The notes under the pieces were generated by a model. That model had not been told where the DNA came from, made no database searches, and saw nothing but the letters and a program-made list of their open reading frames with translations. From Dyella silvae (lineage in GTDB: Bacteria; Pseudomonadota; Gammaproteobacteria; Xanthomonadales; Rhodanobacteraceae): a stretch of DNA of 64,000 bases. This document shows positions 1 through 8,697 of the stretch, piece by piece. A program made the translations under genes and the position numbers. How positions within the stretch are numbered: the first letter of the stretch is position 1; every line of letters starts with the position of its first letter. The stretch is from the NCBI RefSeq assembly GCF_026421305.1, contig NZ_JAPJBQ010000002.1, positions 496,001 through 560,000 on the forward strand, read 5' to 3'.

Positions 1-366
1 CCTAATGGGTTTTCGTACCCGACGACGAGCACCATGGCGTTCTTTCGCAGCGCATATGGAGTGGCCTACGTACCCATCAAGGCAGCTCAGCGCGTCGGAA
101 AAAGTCACATTAAGCCATTGAAGGACGGTGTGCGCTTCTTGCTGATTATTTTCAAGATCGCCACGCTCTATTCGCCACTAAAGTTGTTTGCACCGGCAAG
201 TGCGCTTTTTTTTCTACTAGGCTGCTGCAACTACTTGCGAACGTTCCTGACGTATGGCCGTTTGACCAACGGAAGTGCCCTGCTATGGAGCGCGGCGGTG
301 ATCATTTTTCTGATCGGCCTTGTGTCAGAGCAGATAACGTCACTCACCTATCGCCGGAATGACTGA
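1..366 (+). CDS. Glycosyltransferase family 2, polyprenyl-phosphate sugar synthase type (3' part only)
   Basis: The frame is open from the first base of the window, so the gene starts outside it. The visible part reads PNGFSYPTT..MAFFRS..YVPI..RVGKSHI, which I recognise as the conserved end of the catalytic domain of DPM1/ArnC-like GT2 enzymes. It is followed by two C-terminal membrane helices (about window residues 50-80 and 92-112), also typical of that family. These enzymes move a sugar from a nucleotide donor to a polyprenyl phosphate at the inner face of the membrane, giving the donor used by GT-C transferases. The stop overlaps the next gene by 8 bp, so the two are translationally coupled. 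The substrate cannot be read from this fragment. An internal ATG at 34 is not the real start. Confidence 0.85.
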   Translation, partial: PNGFSYPTTSTMAFFRSAYGVAYVPIKAAQRVGKSHIKPLKDGVRFLLIIFKIATLYSPLKLFAPASALFFLLGCCNYLRTFLTYGRLTNGSALLWSAAVIIFLIGLVSEQITSLTYRRND

Positions 367-1573
367 GCAGGGGTCAACGTGCGAGCGGCCGCGCTTGCTG
401 GTGCTGACGTCAACCTATCCGCGCTGGAGCGGAGATCCCGAACCGGGTTTCGTACACGAATTGGCGCGACGGCTCACCGACAGATTCGATGTGCACGTGA
501 TTGGACCGCATGCTCCAGGTGCCAAAAATCGCGAAACGCTCGACGGAGTGGTTGTGCATCGTTACCGCTACGCACCTAGAGCTTGGGAAACCTTGGTCAA
601 CGATGGTGGCATGCTTGCAAACATTAAGCGGTCACCCTGGAAATGGCTGCTGGTGCCTGGGTTCCTGCTTGGACAGTGGTACGCGGTGCGCAAGGCAGTG
701 CGCAGCTACCGTCCGCACGTGGTACACGCGCATTGGATGTTGCCGCAGGGCTTGATTGCTGCGATTGCCTTACGTGACGTGCCATGGGTCGTAACCTCGC
801 ATGGCGCCGATCTGTACGGTTTACGGGGTCGATGGTTCGCCCGTATGCGCCGCTGGGTGCTGGGGCGTGCAGCTATTGTTACCTTGGTTAGCGAGGCGAT
901 GCGTGTCCGCCTGCTGACAGAATCCTCCGGGGTCAAGACGGCGGTTATGCCGATGGGAGTGGATACAGATAGCCGCTTTACTCCGGGCGGGAAAGGGCGC
1001 AACCCCAATGAACTGCTGTTTGTGGGGCGTTTGGTGGAGAAGAAGGGGCTTCACCACCTGCTGCACGCATTACCTCAAATCCTTGTTGAGCATCCGAAGG
1101 CACGACTGACTATCGTGGGTTTTGGCCCCGAGGAGCAGCGATTGCGGCAAATTACCCGTGATCTCACATTGGAACAGCACGTTCAGTTTGTCGGCGCTTT
1201 GCCACAGGAAGCGTTGGCCGATCATTATCGGCGCGCTTGCCTGTTTGTTGCGCCCTTTATCGAAGCCGGTAGTGGTGACCAAGAAGGTTTGGGATTGGTT
1301 GTGGCTGAAGCCATGGCATGTGCATGCCCTGTCGTTGTGGGTGACGTGCCTGCAGTGCACGATTTAACGGGTGCTGCGGGCGGAGTATCTGTTGATGCGA
1401 CGAATCACTCGGCGCTCGCCAATACGATCAACCACCTACTGAGGGATTCAGCTGAGCGTTCAAGACTCGGAATGTCGGGAAGACTGCGTGCAGAACAGCT
1501 ATTCTCTTGGCGAAAGGCCAGTGATCAATATGCGGATTTGTTGTCTGCACTAGTCAAGAAACGGGCCTCATGA
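359..1573 (+). CDS. Glycosyltransferase family 4 (GT-B fold)
   Basis: The 404-residue protein has a GT-B layout. The N-terminal half carries STYPRWSGDPEPGFVHELARR (shortened here: STYPR..PGFV), HAHWMLPQG and TSHGADLYGL. The C-terminal half has the glycosyltransferase 1 domain with FVGRLVEKKGL and the donor-binding region EAGSGDQEGLGLVVAEAMA, matching the E-x7-E pattern. There is no signal peptide, so it should act at the cytoplasmic face, adding a sugar to a lipid-linked or nascent glycan. It overlaps the preceding GT2 by 8 bp and the next gene by 4 bp (ATGA), so it lies inside an operon. The family assignment is firm; donor and acceptor are unknown. Confidence 0.9.
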   Translation: MTEQGSTCERPRLLVLTSTYPRWSGDPEPGFVHELARRLTDRFDVHVIGPHAPGAKNRETLDGVVVHRYRYAPRAWETLVNDGGMLANIKRSPWKWLLVPGFLLGQWYAVRKAVRSYRPHVVHAHWMLPQGLIAAIALRDVPWVVTSHGADLYGLRGRWFARMRRWVLGRAAIVTLVSEAMRVRLLTESSGVKTAVMPMGVDTDSRFTPGGKGRNPNELLFVGRLVEKKGLHHLLHALPQILVEHPKARLTIVGFGPEEQRLRQITRDLTLEQHVQFVGALPQEALADHYRRACLFVAPFIEAGSGDQEGLGLVVAEAMACACPVVVGDVPAVHDLTGAAGGVSVDATNHSALANTINHLLRDSAERSRLGMSGRLRAEQLFSWRKASDQYADLLSALVKKRAS

Positions 1574-2607
1574 CACGGCGCACGCTCAGGGTTTGGTTGC
1601 CTTGCCTGCGTGCGGGTAGTGGCGCAGACGTCTTCATGATGCGCCTTGCCGAGGGCTTGGCGCGTGCGGGACACGATCCACAGCTACAGTGGTTTGACCG
1701 GGCCTATGAATGGAAACCCTGGAAGCTGCGAGATGTCCAGGCGCCAGTGGGCACGGATCTGGTCCACGCCGGCAGCTGGCAGGGTTTCGCATTCAGACGT
1801 GAAGACATCCCTCTGGTGGTTACGGAACACCAGTACATTCGTCATCCTGAATTCCTTCCCCACCGAGGAAGGCTTCAGACGGTTTATCACAACTTATTCG
1901 TGAGTCAGTGTGTAGAACGCTCCTATCGTGCCGCCGATACCATAGTCGCGGTCAGCGAGCATGCCGCGCGGGCCATGCGCCGCAACCTCCAGCACCCGGT
2001 TCACGTGATTCACAATTGGGTCGATACCAAGGCTTATTCGCCAGCCCAACCCGTGCCTCGAGTTGCGGGTAGGCCCTTTCGATTGCTGTTTGTTGGCAAT
2101 CCGTCGCGGTGGAAAGGGGCGGATGTTCTTCCGGAGCTGGCGGTAAGGCTCGGGAGTGAGTTCGACATTCAATGCCTTGGTGGCCTGCGCCACTCCTTTG
2201 ACGCACGAGAGCTACCCCCATCCATGCGTCTGCTATCGAGAGTTAGCCCCGAGGAGATGCCTGCGGTCTATCAAGGGGTTGATGCGGTGCTTGTACCGAC
2301 GCGTTATGAGGCATTTGGCTATGTGGCCGTCGAGGCTATGGCGTGCGGATTGCCTGTGCTCGGTTTCGATAGCACTGGTACAGCAGAAGTATGCATTCAT
2401 GGTGAAACGGCGTTGCTTGCGCGGATGAATGATGTCGTTCAGCTGGCTGCCTACGCTCGCATGCTCTTGGCTGACACGTCGCTTTGCGCGCGTCTTGGTG
2501 AGGCGGGACGTCAGCGCGTTGTAGCCCACTTCTGTGAAGAGCGTGCAATGGCGGCGTACATCTCGCTTTACCTTGAGCTGATCAAAGGGCGGCCGCGACG
2601 TGACTGA
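1570..2607 (+). CDS. Glycosyltransferase family 4 (second copy, divergent)
   Basis: The 345-residue protein has a GT-B architecture. Its N-terminal domain contains RLAEGLARAGHD and VVTEHQY; its C-terminal domain contains LLFVGNPSRWKGADVL and the donor-site segment PTRYEAFGYVAVEAMACG with the expected E-x7-E spacing. It shares the fold with the upstream GT4 but not close sequence, so it probably makes a different linkage. It overlaps the upstream gene by ATGA and the downstream GTG-started gene by 8 bp. A cytoplasmic role in assembling the same glycan is inferred from the operon. Confidence 0.9.
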   Translation: MTRRTLRVWLPCLRAGSGADVFMMRLAEGLARAGHDPQLQWFDRAYEWKPWKLRDVQAPVGTDLVHAGSWQGFAFRREDIPLVVTEHQYIRHPEFLPHRGRLQTVYHNLFVSQCVERSYRAADTIVAVSEHAARAMRRNLQHPVHVIHNWVDTKAYSPAQPVPRVAGRPFRLLFVGNPSRWKGADVLPELAVRLGSEFDIQCLGGLRHSFDARELPPSMRLLSRVSPEEMPAVYQGVDAVLVPTRYEAFGYVAVEAMACGLPVLGFDSTGTAEVCIHGETALLARMNDVVQLAAYARMLLADTSLCARLGEAGRQRVVAHFCEERAMAAYISLYLELIKGRPRRD

Positions 2608-3616
2608 GCCTATCGCTACGTATTGGGCAGCCAGTGAGCTGGAGTCGGTGAAGTCCTGCCCCGCTTGCTGTTCGGCGCGGCGTACCCCGGCCTACCGGGG
2701 GTTGCGCGACCATCTGGAAGATGTCTCCGGGGAGTGGTCCATGTGGAGGTGCCTTGAATGCGGAAGCCTCTATTTGGATACACGTCCAAAGCGTGAGGCC
2801 ATAGGCAAGGCCTATGCCTCATACCATACACATGCAGATGGCCAAGCGAGCTACGCGACAGACAACGGAACGTCTTTGTTGTGGCGCATATCAAACGGTT
2901 ACATGAATGCTCGCTTCGGTGCCATGCGAAAACCTTCGGTTGCCACTGGTCGTTGCGTAATGCCCTGGCTACCCCCTCTGCGTCAGCAGCTGGACTACTT
3001 CTATCGCCACTTGCCCTCCAGGCGGGGGCGGTTACTTGATGTGGGGTGTGGCAACGGCGTTTTCCTGTTGCGCGCAAAAGCGGCCGGCTGGCTGGTGCAA
3101 GGTGTAGAACCAGATCCTATTGCCGCCGAAGCCGCGCGCGGCGCTGGGCTCAGCGTATTCAACGGCACATTGGACGCGTTCGACACATCGGCCCAGTTTG
3201 ATGCCATCACGTCATCGCATGTGATTGAGCATGTGCACGAACCACGGGCATTCGTCAGTCAGCTTTTTGATCGGCTTCGGCCCGGTGGCTTTGTATGGCT
3301 GGCCACACCCAATGCGACTAGCCTCGGCCATCGACGATATGGTGAAGCCTGGCGGGGCCTTGAACCGCCACGACACATTACTGTGCTGACGCCGAAAGCA
3401 TTGCGGGCCCTGCTGCTGGGGGCCGGCTTCACCTCTGTAAGGGCGCATCGGCGCGGGCGTGGCTCGCGCTACATATTGCAGACTTCTGCAGAGCTTTCGT
3501 GTCGCATGGGCAGGCAGGTGCCACCATTATCTCACTGGTGGGTCGATGGATTGGCGACAATCAGTCCGTACCTCTCTGAAGAATTGGTCATGTCCGCACG
3601 CAAGGAATCGGACTGA
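2600..3616 (+). CDS. Class I SAM-dependent methyltransferase with N-terminal zinc-ribbon-like segment
   Basis: GTG start at 2600, overlapping the upstream stop. Residues about 18-60 hold two cysteine pairs (SCPAC and WRCLECGSLY) that look like a small zinc-binding ribbon, common in methyltransferases of sugar clusters. The Rossmann domain follows, with SAM motif I LLDVGCGNGVFLL near residue 146, the acidic motif VEPDP, and the HVIEHVHEP motif II region typical of Methyltransf_23/12 enzymes. Position between glycosyltransferases suggests it methylates a sugar or caps a glycan chain; the substrate is not visible. The 1-base overlap with the next gene (TGATG) supports one transcript. Confidence 0.88.
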   Translation: MTEPIATYWAASELESVKSCPACCSARRTPAYRGLRDHLEDVSGEWSMWRCLECGSLYLDTRPKREAIGKAYASYHTHADGQASYATDNGTSLLWRISNGYMNARFGAMRKPSVATGRCVMPWLPPLRQQLDYFYRHLPSRRGRLLDVGCGNGVFLLRAKAAGWLVQGVEPDPIAAEAARGAGLSVFNGTLDAFDTSAQFDAITSSHVIEHVHEPRAFVSQLFDRLRPGGFVWLATPNATSLGHRRYGEAWRGLEPPRHITVLTPKALRALLLGAGFTSVRAHRRGRGSRYILQTSAELSCRMGRQVPPLSHWWVDGLATISPYLSEELVMSARKESD

Positions 3617-4476
3617 TGGAGCGCGCCACCATTGCAGGCGTTCTCCTGAATTACCGGGACGCCGCGCGTAGCATCATTTGTATTCGATCCTTGTTCGCTC
3701 AAGATATTTTCCATATCGTGGTGTGGGACAACTCAGCGGACGGTGGCGAATCAGCCGCACAGATTCGCGTCGCTTTTGATGCTGATCCACGAGTGATCAT
3801 TGAGATCAGTCCAGCGAATCTCGGGTTTGGCGCTGGCGTGAACCGCGCGCTTCAGGCTTGCATGCGTCAGTTTGATGCCGCATGGGTAGTCCTCATTAAC
3901 AATGATGCCACCTTGCGGAATGGGGCCGTCAAAGCGTTGATGCAAGCTTCAAGGGAGCATCCCGATGCTGTGCTTATCAGCATGGATATCCAGCACGCCG
4001 GACATAGGCAGGGGCGGCTGCACTACCAGCGCTGGACTGGGCTTCAGTTTGCTCACGCCGTCCTCGGGTCTTTCCCCTATGCCAGCGGTTGCTGTTTGTG
4101 GCTGGATGTGAAACGGACACCATCACCGCTGTTCGATGAAAGTTTCTTCATGTACGGCGAAGACTGTGAGCTGGCATGGCGCGTGTCGAAGGACCCCGGT
4201 GCGTGGGTGCATTTGTCCAAGTTGCTTGTGAATCACGAAGGTTCGGCAAGCAGCGGGCTTGGCTCGCTCTTTTACGAGACGCAGGTGGTGGTCGCGCACC
4301 TGCTGCTGGCGCGCAAACTCGCGCGCAACTTCTTCGAGATGAGTCTCTTTACGATGCTGCGGGTTCCCGTTCTGATGACCAGAGCGGCGGTGCGGAGCAT
4401 GCGCTATAGGTCGTGGACTCCATGGCATGCATTGCAGCGCGGGGTAAGTATCGCCTGGTGCCAGCGGCGGATCTGA
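3616..4476 (+). CDS. Glycosyltransferase family 2, rhamnosyltransferase-like
   Basis: The 286-residue GT-A protein has DNSADGG near the start, NLGFGAGVNRAL, the metal-binding region VLINNDATL (N-x-D type), and the C-terminal motif FDESFFMYGEDCELAWR that marks the WbbL/rhamnosyltransferase-like group of GT2. It starts on the A of the upstream TGA and ends 4 bp from the convergent flippase gene. It is the last gene of the plus-strand glycan operon. A role in finishing a lipid-linked oligosaccharide is inferred; the sugar is unknown. Confidence 0.9.
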   Translation: MERATIAGVLLNYRDAARSIICIRSLFAQDIFHIVVWDNSADGGESAAQIRVAFDADPRVIIEISPANLGFGAGVNRALQACMRQFDAAWVVLINNDATLRNGAVKALMQASREHPDAVLISMDIQHAGHRQGRLHYQRWTGLQFAHAVLGSFPYASGCCLWLDVKRTPSPLFDESFFMYGEDCELAWRVSKDPGAWVHLSKLLVNHEGSASSGLGSLFYETQVVVAHLLLARKLARNFFEMSLFTMLRVPVLMTRAAVRSMRYRSWTPWHALQRGVSIAWCQRRI

Positions 4477-4480
4477 CAGA

Positions 4481-5713
4481 TCAAGCGCCACGTCTAATGT
4501 GGCGATTGACAAGGGTTAGTCCGAGTACACACATCGCAGCTTCGGCCAAGATGACGGCCACGACCAGGCCTAGTACACCCATGAAATGGGTAAAAGCCAG
4601 CATGCCGATCAGCAGCAGCGCAACGCCGCAAAGTTCGAAGCTAACACGCTCAAGCGGATGGCCAAGTGAAATCAGCACACTTCCTGCGGCGAGCCGTAGT
4701 GACAAGAAGGGTGCAGTCACTGCCATCCATGGCATCAGTTGCGCGGTAGGCAAGTAGCCATCACCAAACAATTGCGGTAGAAGCGGGCTGGCCGCGGCCA
4801 GCACTGCGCCACTCAGTGCGCCCCAGGTCAAAGCAAGCAAGAAAATGGTTCTTACAAGCCTACGGGATGCATTGGTCTGTTCGTGGGCGTGGCGAAACAG
4901 TCGAGGCTGCGCCGTCAACAACATGGCCAGCACCGGCATAACGAGTGCCCCCATAACACGCGAGCCGGCAATATAGATGCCTGCATCCATGGCCCCGACC
5001 TGGCGCACAGCCATGATCTTATCCAGCTCAGTGGGATTGGCAGAGACAATAAGCATGGCTGCATAGGAGCTCCCCTCTTTGAGCTCATTTGCGGTCGCCG
5101 TGCGCGGTTGCCAATCCAGGCGAATATGCCGGCGGGTGATGACCCAGCCAAACAGTGCACCTAATACGGATGCCAGAAACTGAAGCATCACGTAAGCGGA
5201 TAGCCGCTCTGATGAAGGGAGCAAGAAACAAGGGACGGCCACCATGACGCGCAAGCCGAGAGGCAACCATTGCACGAATTGACTCGTCGGCACACGCTCG
5301 CCCGCTTGCAGAGCGAAGCTGAAAAGCATCGTAAAAGGCGTTGCGAGAAGCTCAGTGGTGCCGATATACAGCAGGATCGGCCATGCCAATAGCCCCTGCG
5401 CAAGCCAGTGTCCACAAATGACGTACGCTGCCAACAGGGTGGTACCCAACACCGCGGTCAATGGCCACGCATAGCGCCACAAGTCTGCTGTTGCGTTGAT
5501 GTCACGCGAACCCTTCTTCAGCAGCAGATAGCCACTCCCCAGGTTGGGCAGCGTGCCCATTACCACGGCGAGTGCAGCGGCGGACGCAAAGTGGCCGTAG
5601 GTCTGGGGTCCAAACAGCCGCGTGAGCAACACGAGGCTGCCGGCCTGAGTAGCTAGTCGTAGGGCCAGCACCGCAGCCGTCCACAGACTCCCCTTCATCA
5701 ACTGGACAATCAT
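4481..5713 (-). CDS. Oligosaccharide flippase (Wzx/PST-like membrane protein)
   Basis: The 410-residue protein is almost entirely hydrophobic with about 11-12 membrane segments and the N-terminal pattern SLVLLTRLFGPQTYGHFASAAALAVV, characteristic of the polysaccharide transport (PST/MOP) family. Such proteins flip undecaprenyl-linked glycans across the inner membrane. The start overlaps the stop of the upstream GT-C gene by ATGA, so the two are co-translated. It converges on the glycosyltransferase operon with a 4-bp gap. It may serve the glycan built by those enzymes, the pilin-modifying pathway, or both; that link is an inference. Confidence 0.87.
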   Translation of the reverse strand: MIVQLMKGSLWTAAVLALRLATQAGSLVLLTRLFGPQTYGHFASAAALAVVMGTLPNLGSGYLLLKKGSRDINATADLWRYAWPLTAVLGTTLLAAYVICGHWLAQGLLAWPILLYIGTTELLATPFTMLFSFALQAGERVPTSQFVQWLPLGLRVMVAVPCFLLPSSERLSAYVMLQFLASVLGALFGWVITRRHIRLDWQPRTATANELKEGSSYAAMLIVSANPTELDKIMAVRQVGAMDAGIYIAGSRVMGALVMPVLAMLLTAQPRLFRHAHEQTNASRRLVRTIFLLALTWGALSGAVLAAASPLLPQLFGDGYLPTAQLMPWMAVTAPFLSLRLAAGSVLISLGHPLERVSFELCGVALLLIGMLAFTHFMGVLGLVVAVILAEAAMCVLGLTLVNRHIRRGA

Positions 5714-7662
5714 GGCGAGCTTTGCCCGGGCGATGTATCGCTATCTATCTGTCTGTGTAACGTATCGATCTGCGAATCCAGATGGCCGCCCACGTTCAGG
5801 CGCTCAAGTTGTTCAAGGCGGTTTTGAGCTTCCTCATGCTCGCCTCTCGCAAGCAACATGTGGATCAACGTCACCAGGTACGCTGGTTCATGAGGTGCGC
5901 CGTCAGCGGCACGCGTTTGTAGTTCAACGCCTAACGATTGATCATCCACAACGTTCCACGCGTACTCGGCATACGTAGACAGCAAGCGCGGGCTCGGATT
6001 GGTATGACTCATTGCCGCTTCGAACGTAGTCTGCATGCGATCCGGTGGGAGTTTGCACTGGCCGTGCTCGGCACATTGGACCAAAGCGGCAAGCGAGCTT
6101 TCGTCTTGCACGCCGGGGCGTTGCGCGCGGAGTTTGACATCCATGCTTTCCCACCATGCTTCTTTCAGCGGCAGGCTCATGCGCGAATTCATGAAGATCA
6201 ATGCTTGTTGCGGAAGGATCGATGATTTTGGGAGTGCGGCTGCGCGTTCCAGCGGAGCGTAGGCAAGCTGTGTATAGGGTGACGACGGATCGTTCTTCGA
6301 GTAAATGATGTACGTGCGACCTAATTCATACTGCGCACGAGGTGAGTGAGGGGCTCGCTCGGCGAGCATCAGGGCTAATCGTAGAGGCTCGCCCCAAGCG
6401 AAGGCGGTAGTTGCGGTAAGACCAGTCCACCAGAGCAAAAGCGCAGTCATCAGGGCGACGCTGGCGCGGTGTGCCATTGCCGATTGTTGGGTGCTCCTGT
6501 CGAATAAGAGCGAAACCAAAGCCAACATCAGGCCAAAACTGGCGAAATAGTTACGGTGCTCATACACCAGCTCCAACGGAAGTATGGTGCCAGTCAACAA
6601 ATGACAGCCCAGAAATAGCGCGATACCTAGCGCAGCGGCAGGTCGCCGCTTGTGCAGCCAAAGGGCGACCGTCGCTAGCGCGATCAGGGTGCACAGGCTT
6701 GCCGCAGTCGACCAGGGTGAAAACAGGCCATTGGAAATCGGGTAGTCGTCGTAATAAAACGAAAGCGAATGGGGGAGCGGAAGCAGGGTCCAGTTGATGT
6801 AGTCGGTAACGACGCGTGCTTCGGTGAGCAAGCGCGTGCCCATGTTGAAATCTCTCGTTGCCCATGCTTCCGGGCGCGTCAGGCTCGGTATCAGCCAGGC
6901 AAGGCCGAGCGCCATGGGTAGCGCTAGTACAACGACGAACAGCGTGACAATGCGCCAATCCTTGTCATGCTTATCTTGTCGGAGGAACCCAAACAGCATG
7001 TATTCCGTCAGTAGCGCGTACAGCGGCAGCATGACGGCGGTTTCCTTGGCCAGCGCACCGATCGCGGTTGGAAGCGTGATGCTTGCCGCGGTTAAGCTCA
7101 GCCATCTCCAGTTCGAGTCGCCGGCGAGCATGCGTCGTCGCCCTGCGACATAGCCGAGCAACCCAAGCATGACAAACAGATTTGCCATGCTCTCCATGCG
7201 CTGCACAACGTAGAGTACCGATGTCACATTGATTGGCAGCAATAGCCAGCTTGTAGCTACAAGAACGGCTAATAGCCCGATGGTTTTCTCATTAGGCTCT
7301 TTGGCGGTGGCACGAAACACGGCCAGGGCGAGCAGATAGGCCAGCACGCCGTTGAGCAGATGAATGACCAGATTGGTCTGCTTCATCCAAAACGGATCAA
7401 GGCCGCTGGCAAGAAAGTTGGCTGCAAACGAAAGAGATGCCAGCGGGCGTTTGAAGTCGCTGGCGGGGGAAGAAAGTGCGGCACCGATCAGCGAGCTGAT
7501 ATCGCCGGATGCCGGTTGCACGCCATGGTTGTCGACAATGTTCGGATAATCGTCGAATAGCCAGCCGCCATATAGCCCAGGCCAGTAAATGCTGGCGGTA
7601 GTAACTAGCGCCAAGGTCAGCAGGAGTCTGCTCAGGCGTCGTGTCATGGGGGCAGGCGTCAC
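5710..7662 (-). CDS. GT-C type membrane glycosyltransferase with C-terminal TPR-like region
   Basis: The 650-residue protein has about 11 membrane helices, an early periplasmic acidic motif FDDYPNIVDN after helix 1 (the site that binds metal and lipid-phosphate sugar in GT-C enzymes), FKRPLASLSF, and VYEHRNYFASFG late in the membrane domain. This pattern resembles TMTC-like O-mannosyltransferases. The last ~250 residues are soluble and helical with a TPR-like stretch beginning ARAQYELGRTY. It is read as GTG at 7662; an ATG at 7647 (MTRRLSRLLL) is an alternative, and neither has a clear Shine-Dalgarno sequence. It lies downstream of the pilin gene and is coupled to the flippase. Transfer of a lipid-linked sugar to the neighbouring pilin, in the manner of TfpW or TfpO, is my inference. 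Confidence 0.8.
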   Translation of the reverse strand: MTPAPMTRRLSRLLLTLALVTTASIYWPGLYGGWLFDDYPNIVDNHGVQPASGDISSLIGAALSSPASDFKRPLASLSFAANFLASGLDPFWMKQTNLVIHLLNGVLAYLLALAVFRATAKEPNEKTIGLLAVLVATSWLLLPINVTSVLYVVQRMESMANLFVMLGLLGYVAGRRRMLAGDSNWRWLSLTAASITLPTAIGALAKETAVMLPLYALLTEYMLFGFLRQDKHDKDWRIVTLFVVVLALPMALGLAWLIPSLTRPEAWATRDFNMGTRLLTEARVVTDYINWTLLPLPHSLSFYYDDYPISNGLFSPWSTAASLCTLIALATVALWLHKRRPAAALGIALFLGCHLLTGTILPLELVYEHRNYFASFGLMLALVSLLFDRSTQQSAMAHRASVALMTALLLWWTGLTATTAFAWGEPLRLALMLAERAPHSPRAQYELGRTYIIYSKNDPSSPYTQLAYAPLERAAALPKSSILPQQALIFMNSRMSLPLKEAWWESMDVKLRAQRPGVQDESSLAALVQCAEHGQCKLPPDRMQTTFEAAMSHTNPSPRLLSTYAEYAWNVVDDQSLGVELQTRAADGAPHEPAYLVTLIHMLLARGEHEEAQNRLEQLERLNVGGHLDSQIDTLHRQIDSDTSPGQSSP

Positions 7663-7779
7663 GATGTCGAAGTGATGGCGAGAGTTCCTGGCAGCTTACC
7701 TCTTCATGTCCTTTAGCCCATAGATAAGCGTGTGGCGCCGATGTGTTTCGGAGTCGTTCGGTGCCTCCATGGGCAAGGC

Positions 7780-7811
7780 AAAAAAAGAAGCCGCCCGAGG
7801 GCGGCTTCTTC
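7780..7811 (-). terminator. Intrinsic terminator after the pilin gene
   Basis: Read on the minus strand, an 11-12 bp GC-rich hairpin (GAAGCCGCC / GGCGGCTTC, 4-nt loop) is followed by seven T. It sits 26 bp beyond the pilin stop, so most pilin transcripts should end before the GT-C gene. Confidence 0.9.
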
Positions 7812-7836
7812 AAACACTGCTTTCGTGCTACTCGAA

Positions 7837-8358
7837 TTAGGAGCGGCAGTTGGCGGGAACGAACTTGTAGTTGGCGGCCACGGCATTCGCATCGCAACCC
7901 CACACAACCGGCTGACCAGCCAGCATCGGACCGGTCGGCAGGCCGGTGGTGGCAACGATCGTGCCGCTACCCGGGGTCAGGTGAAGCACCATGCCCGGAA
8001 CCGGGAACGTCGCAGCGTAGGTGACGGTGATCTGACCATCGGTCGCAGCAGGAGTCGCGGCAGTGGCGGCAATGGCGATGCTTTGTACATTGCTGGTGGA
8101 GGTGAATTCATAGCCGTAGGAGCCCTGGGCGGCAGCACCGGTGCCGGCGTAAGCAACGATGGCGGTACCGAAGTTGCTGGACACCGTCTCGGACACAGCG
8201 AGCTTTGCCGCGTCAGCCAGCACAATGCCTTCCGAAACCTTGGCGCGGGTGGTGTAGTTCTGGTACTGCGGGATCGCGATAGCGGCCAAGATCGCGATGA
8301 TCGCCACGACGATCATCAGTTCGATCAGGGTAAAGCCCTTCTGGATGGTCTTCTTCAT
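7837..8358 (-). CDS. pilA: Major type IV pilin (type IVa prepilin)
   Basis: The 173-residue precursor has a short leader MKKTIQKG cut before F9, giving [27 protein letters not shown], the class III signal read by PilD; mature E5 is present (E13 of the precursor). A C-terminal disulfide loop is formed by C155 and C171, and the protein ends C-R-S. The AGAGGA ribosome site lies 6 bp before the ATG. A terminator follows immediately and a sigma-54-type promoter lies about 120 bp upstream, as usual for pilA. The gene is flanked by a TfpX/TfpZ-like accessory gene and a GT-C enzyme, an arrangement like pilin-modification loci of Pseudomonas aeruginosa. The terminal serine is notable because group I pilins of P. 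aeruginosa are glycosylated on a C-terminal serine. Confidence 0.95.
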   Translation of the reverse strand: MKKTIQKGFTLIELMIVVAIIAILAAIAIPQYQNYTTRAKVSEGIVLADAAKLAVSETVSSNFGTAIVAYAGTGAAAQGSYGYEFTSTSNVQSIAIAATAATPAATDGQITVTYAATFPVPGMVLHLTPGSGTIVATTGLPTGPMLAGQPVVWGCDANAVAANYKFVPANCRS

Positions 8359-8480
8359 GGTAGTTCCTCTGTTGATTAGCTAACCGGTATTGCCCCCTGA
8401 GCCCCGGTCCCGTTTCCCCCTAGGCGGGAACGGACCCCCTTACAGCGGTCTGGAACGACCAGGAAGCTCGCGACACTTGC

Positions 8481-8496
8481 AGCATCATGCATGCCA
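8481..8496 (-). promoter_or_regulatory. Sigma-54-type promoter of the pilin gene
   Basis: On the minus strand the sequence is TGGCATGCATGATGCT, with GG and GC exactly 12 bp apart, matching the -24/-12 consensus TGGCACG-N4-TTGCW at most positions. Predicted transcription start is near 8470, leaving a leader of about 110 nt. pilA genes of Pseudomonas and xanthomonads are known to depend on RpoN and PilR. Confidence 0.65.
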
Positions 8497-8633
8497 CGCA
8501 TGCCACTCTAAGGTCCCCGTTGTTATCCGGGTGCATGGATTGTGCATACGGTCACGATGGCGAGCAAGCAAGCTGGCCGCGGCATTGCTCAGTACTGTGG
8601 GGTGGATCGCAGGTTCATTTGCCCTGGCGTCGT

Positions 8634-8676
8634 GCACAGGCAAAAAGTGACGTGGTGCGTCACTTTTTGCCTGTGC
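8634..8676. terminator. Perfect 19-bp inverted repeat, probable bidirectional terminator
   Basis: Arms GCACAGGCAAAAAGTGACG and its exact complement are separated by TGGTG. A run of five A/T pairs sits inside the stem, not after it. It lies 22 bp beyond the stop of the pilin accessory gene, so a terminator or 3'-end stabiliser role is likely. It separates that gene from the pilin promoter. Confidence 0.65.
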
Positions 8677-8697
8677 CGCCTGCCGCTTTTGGTCTTG

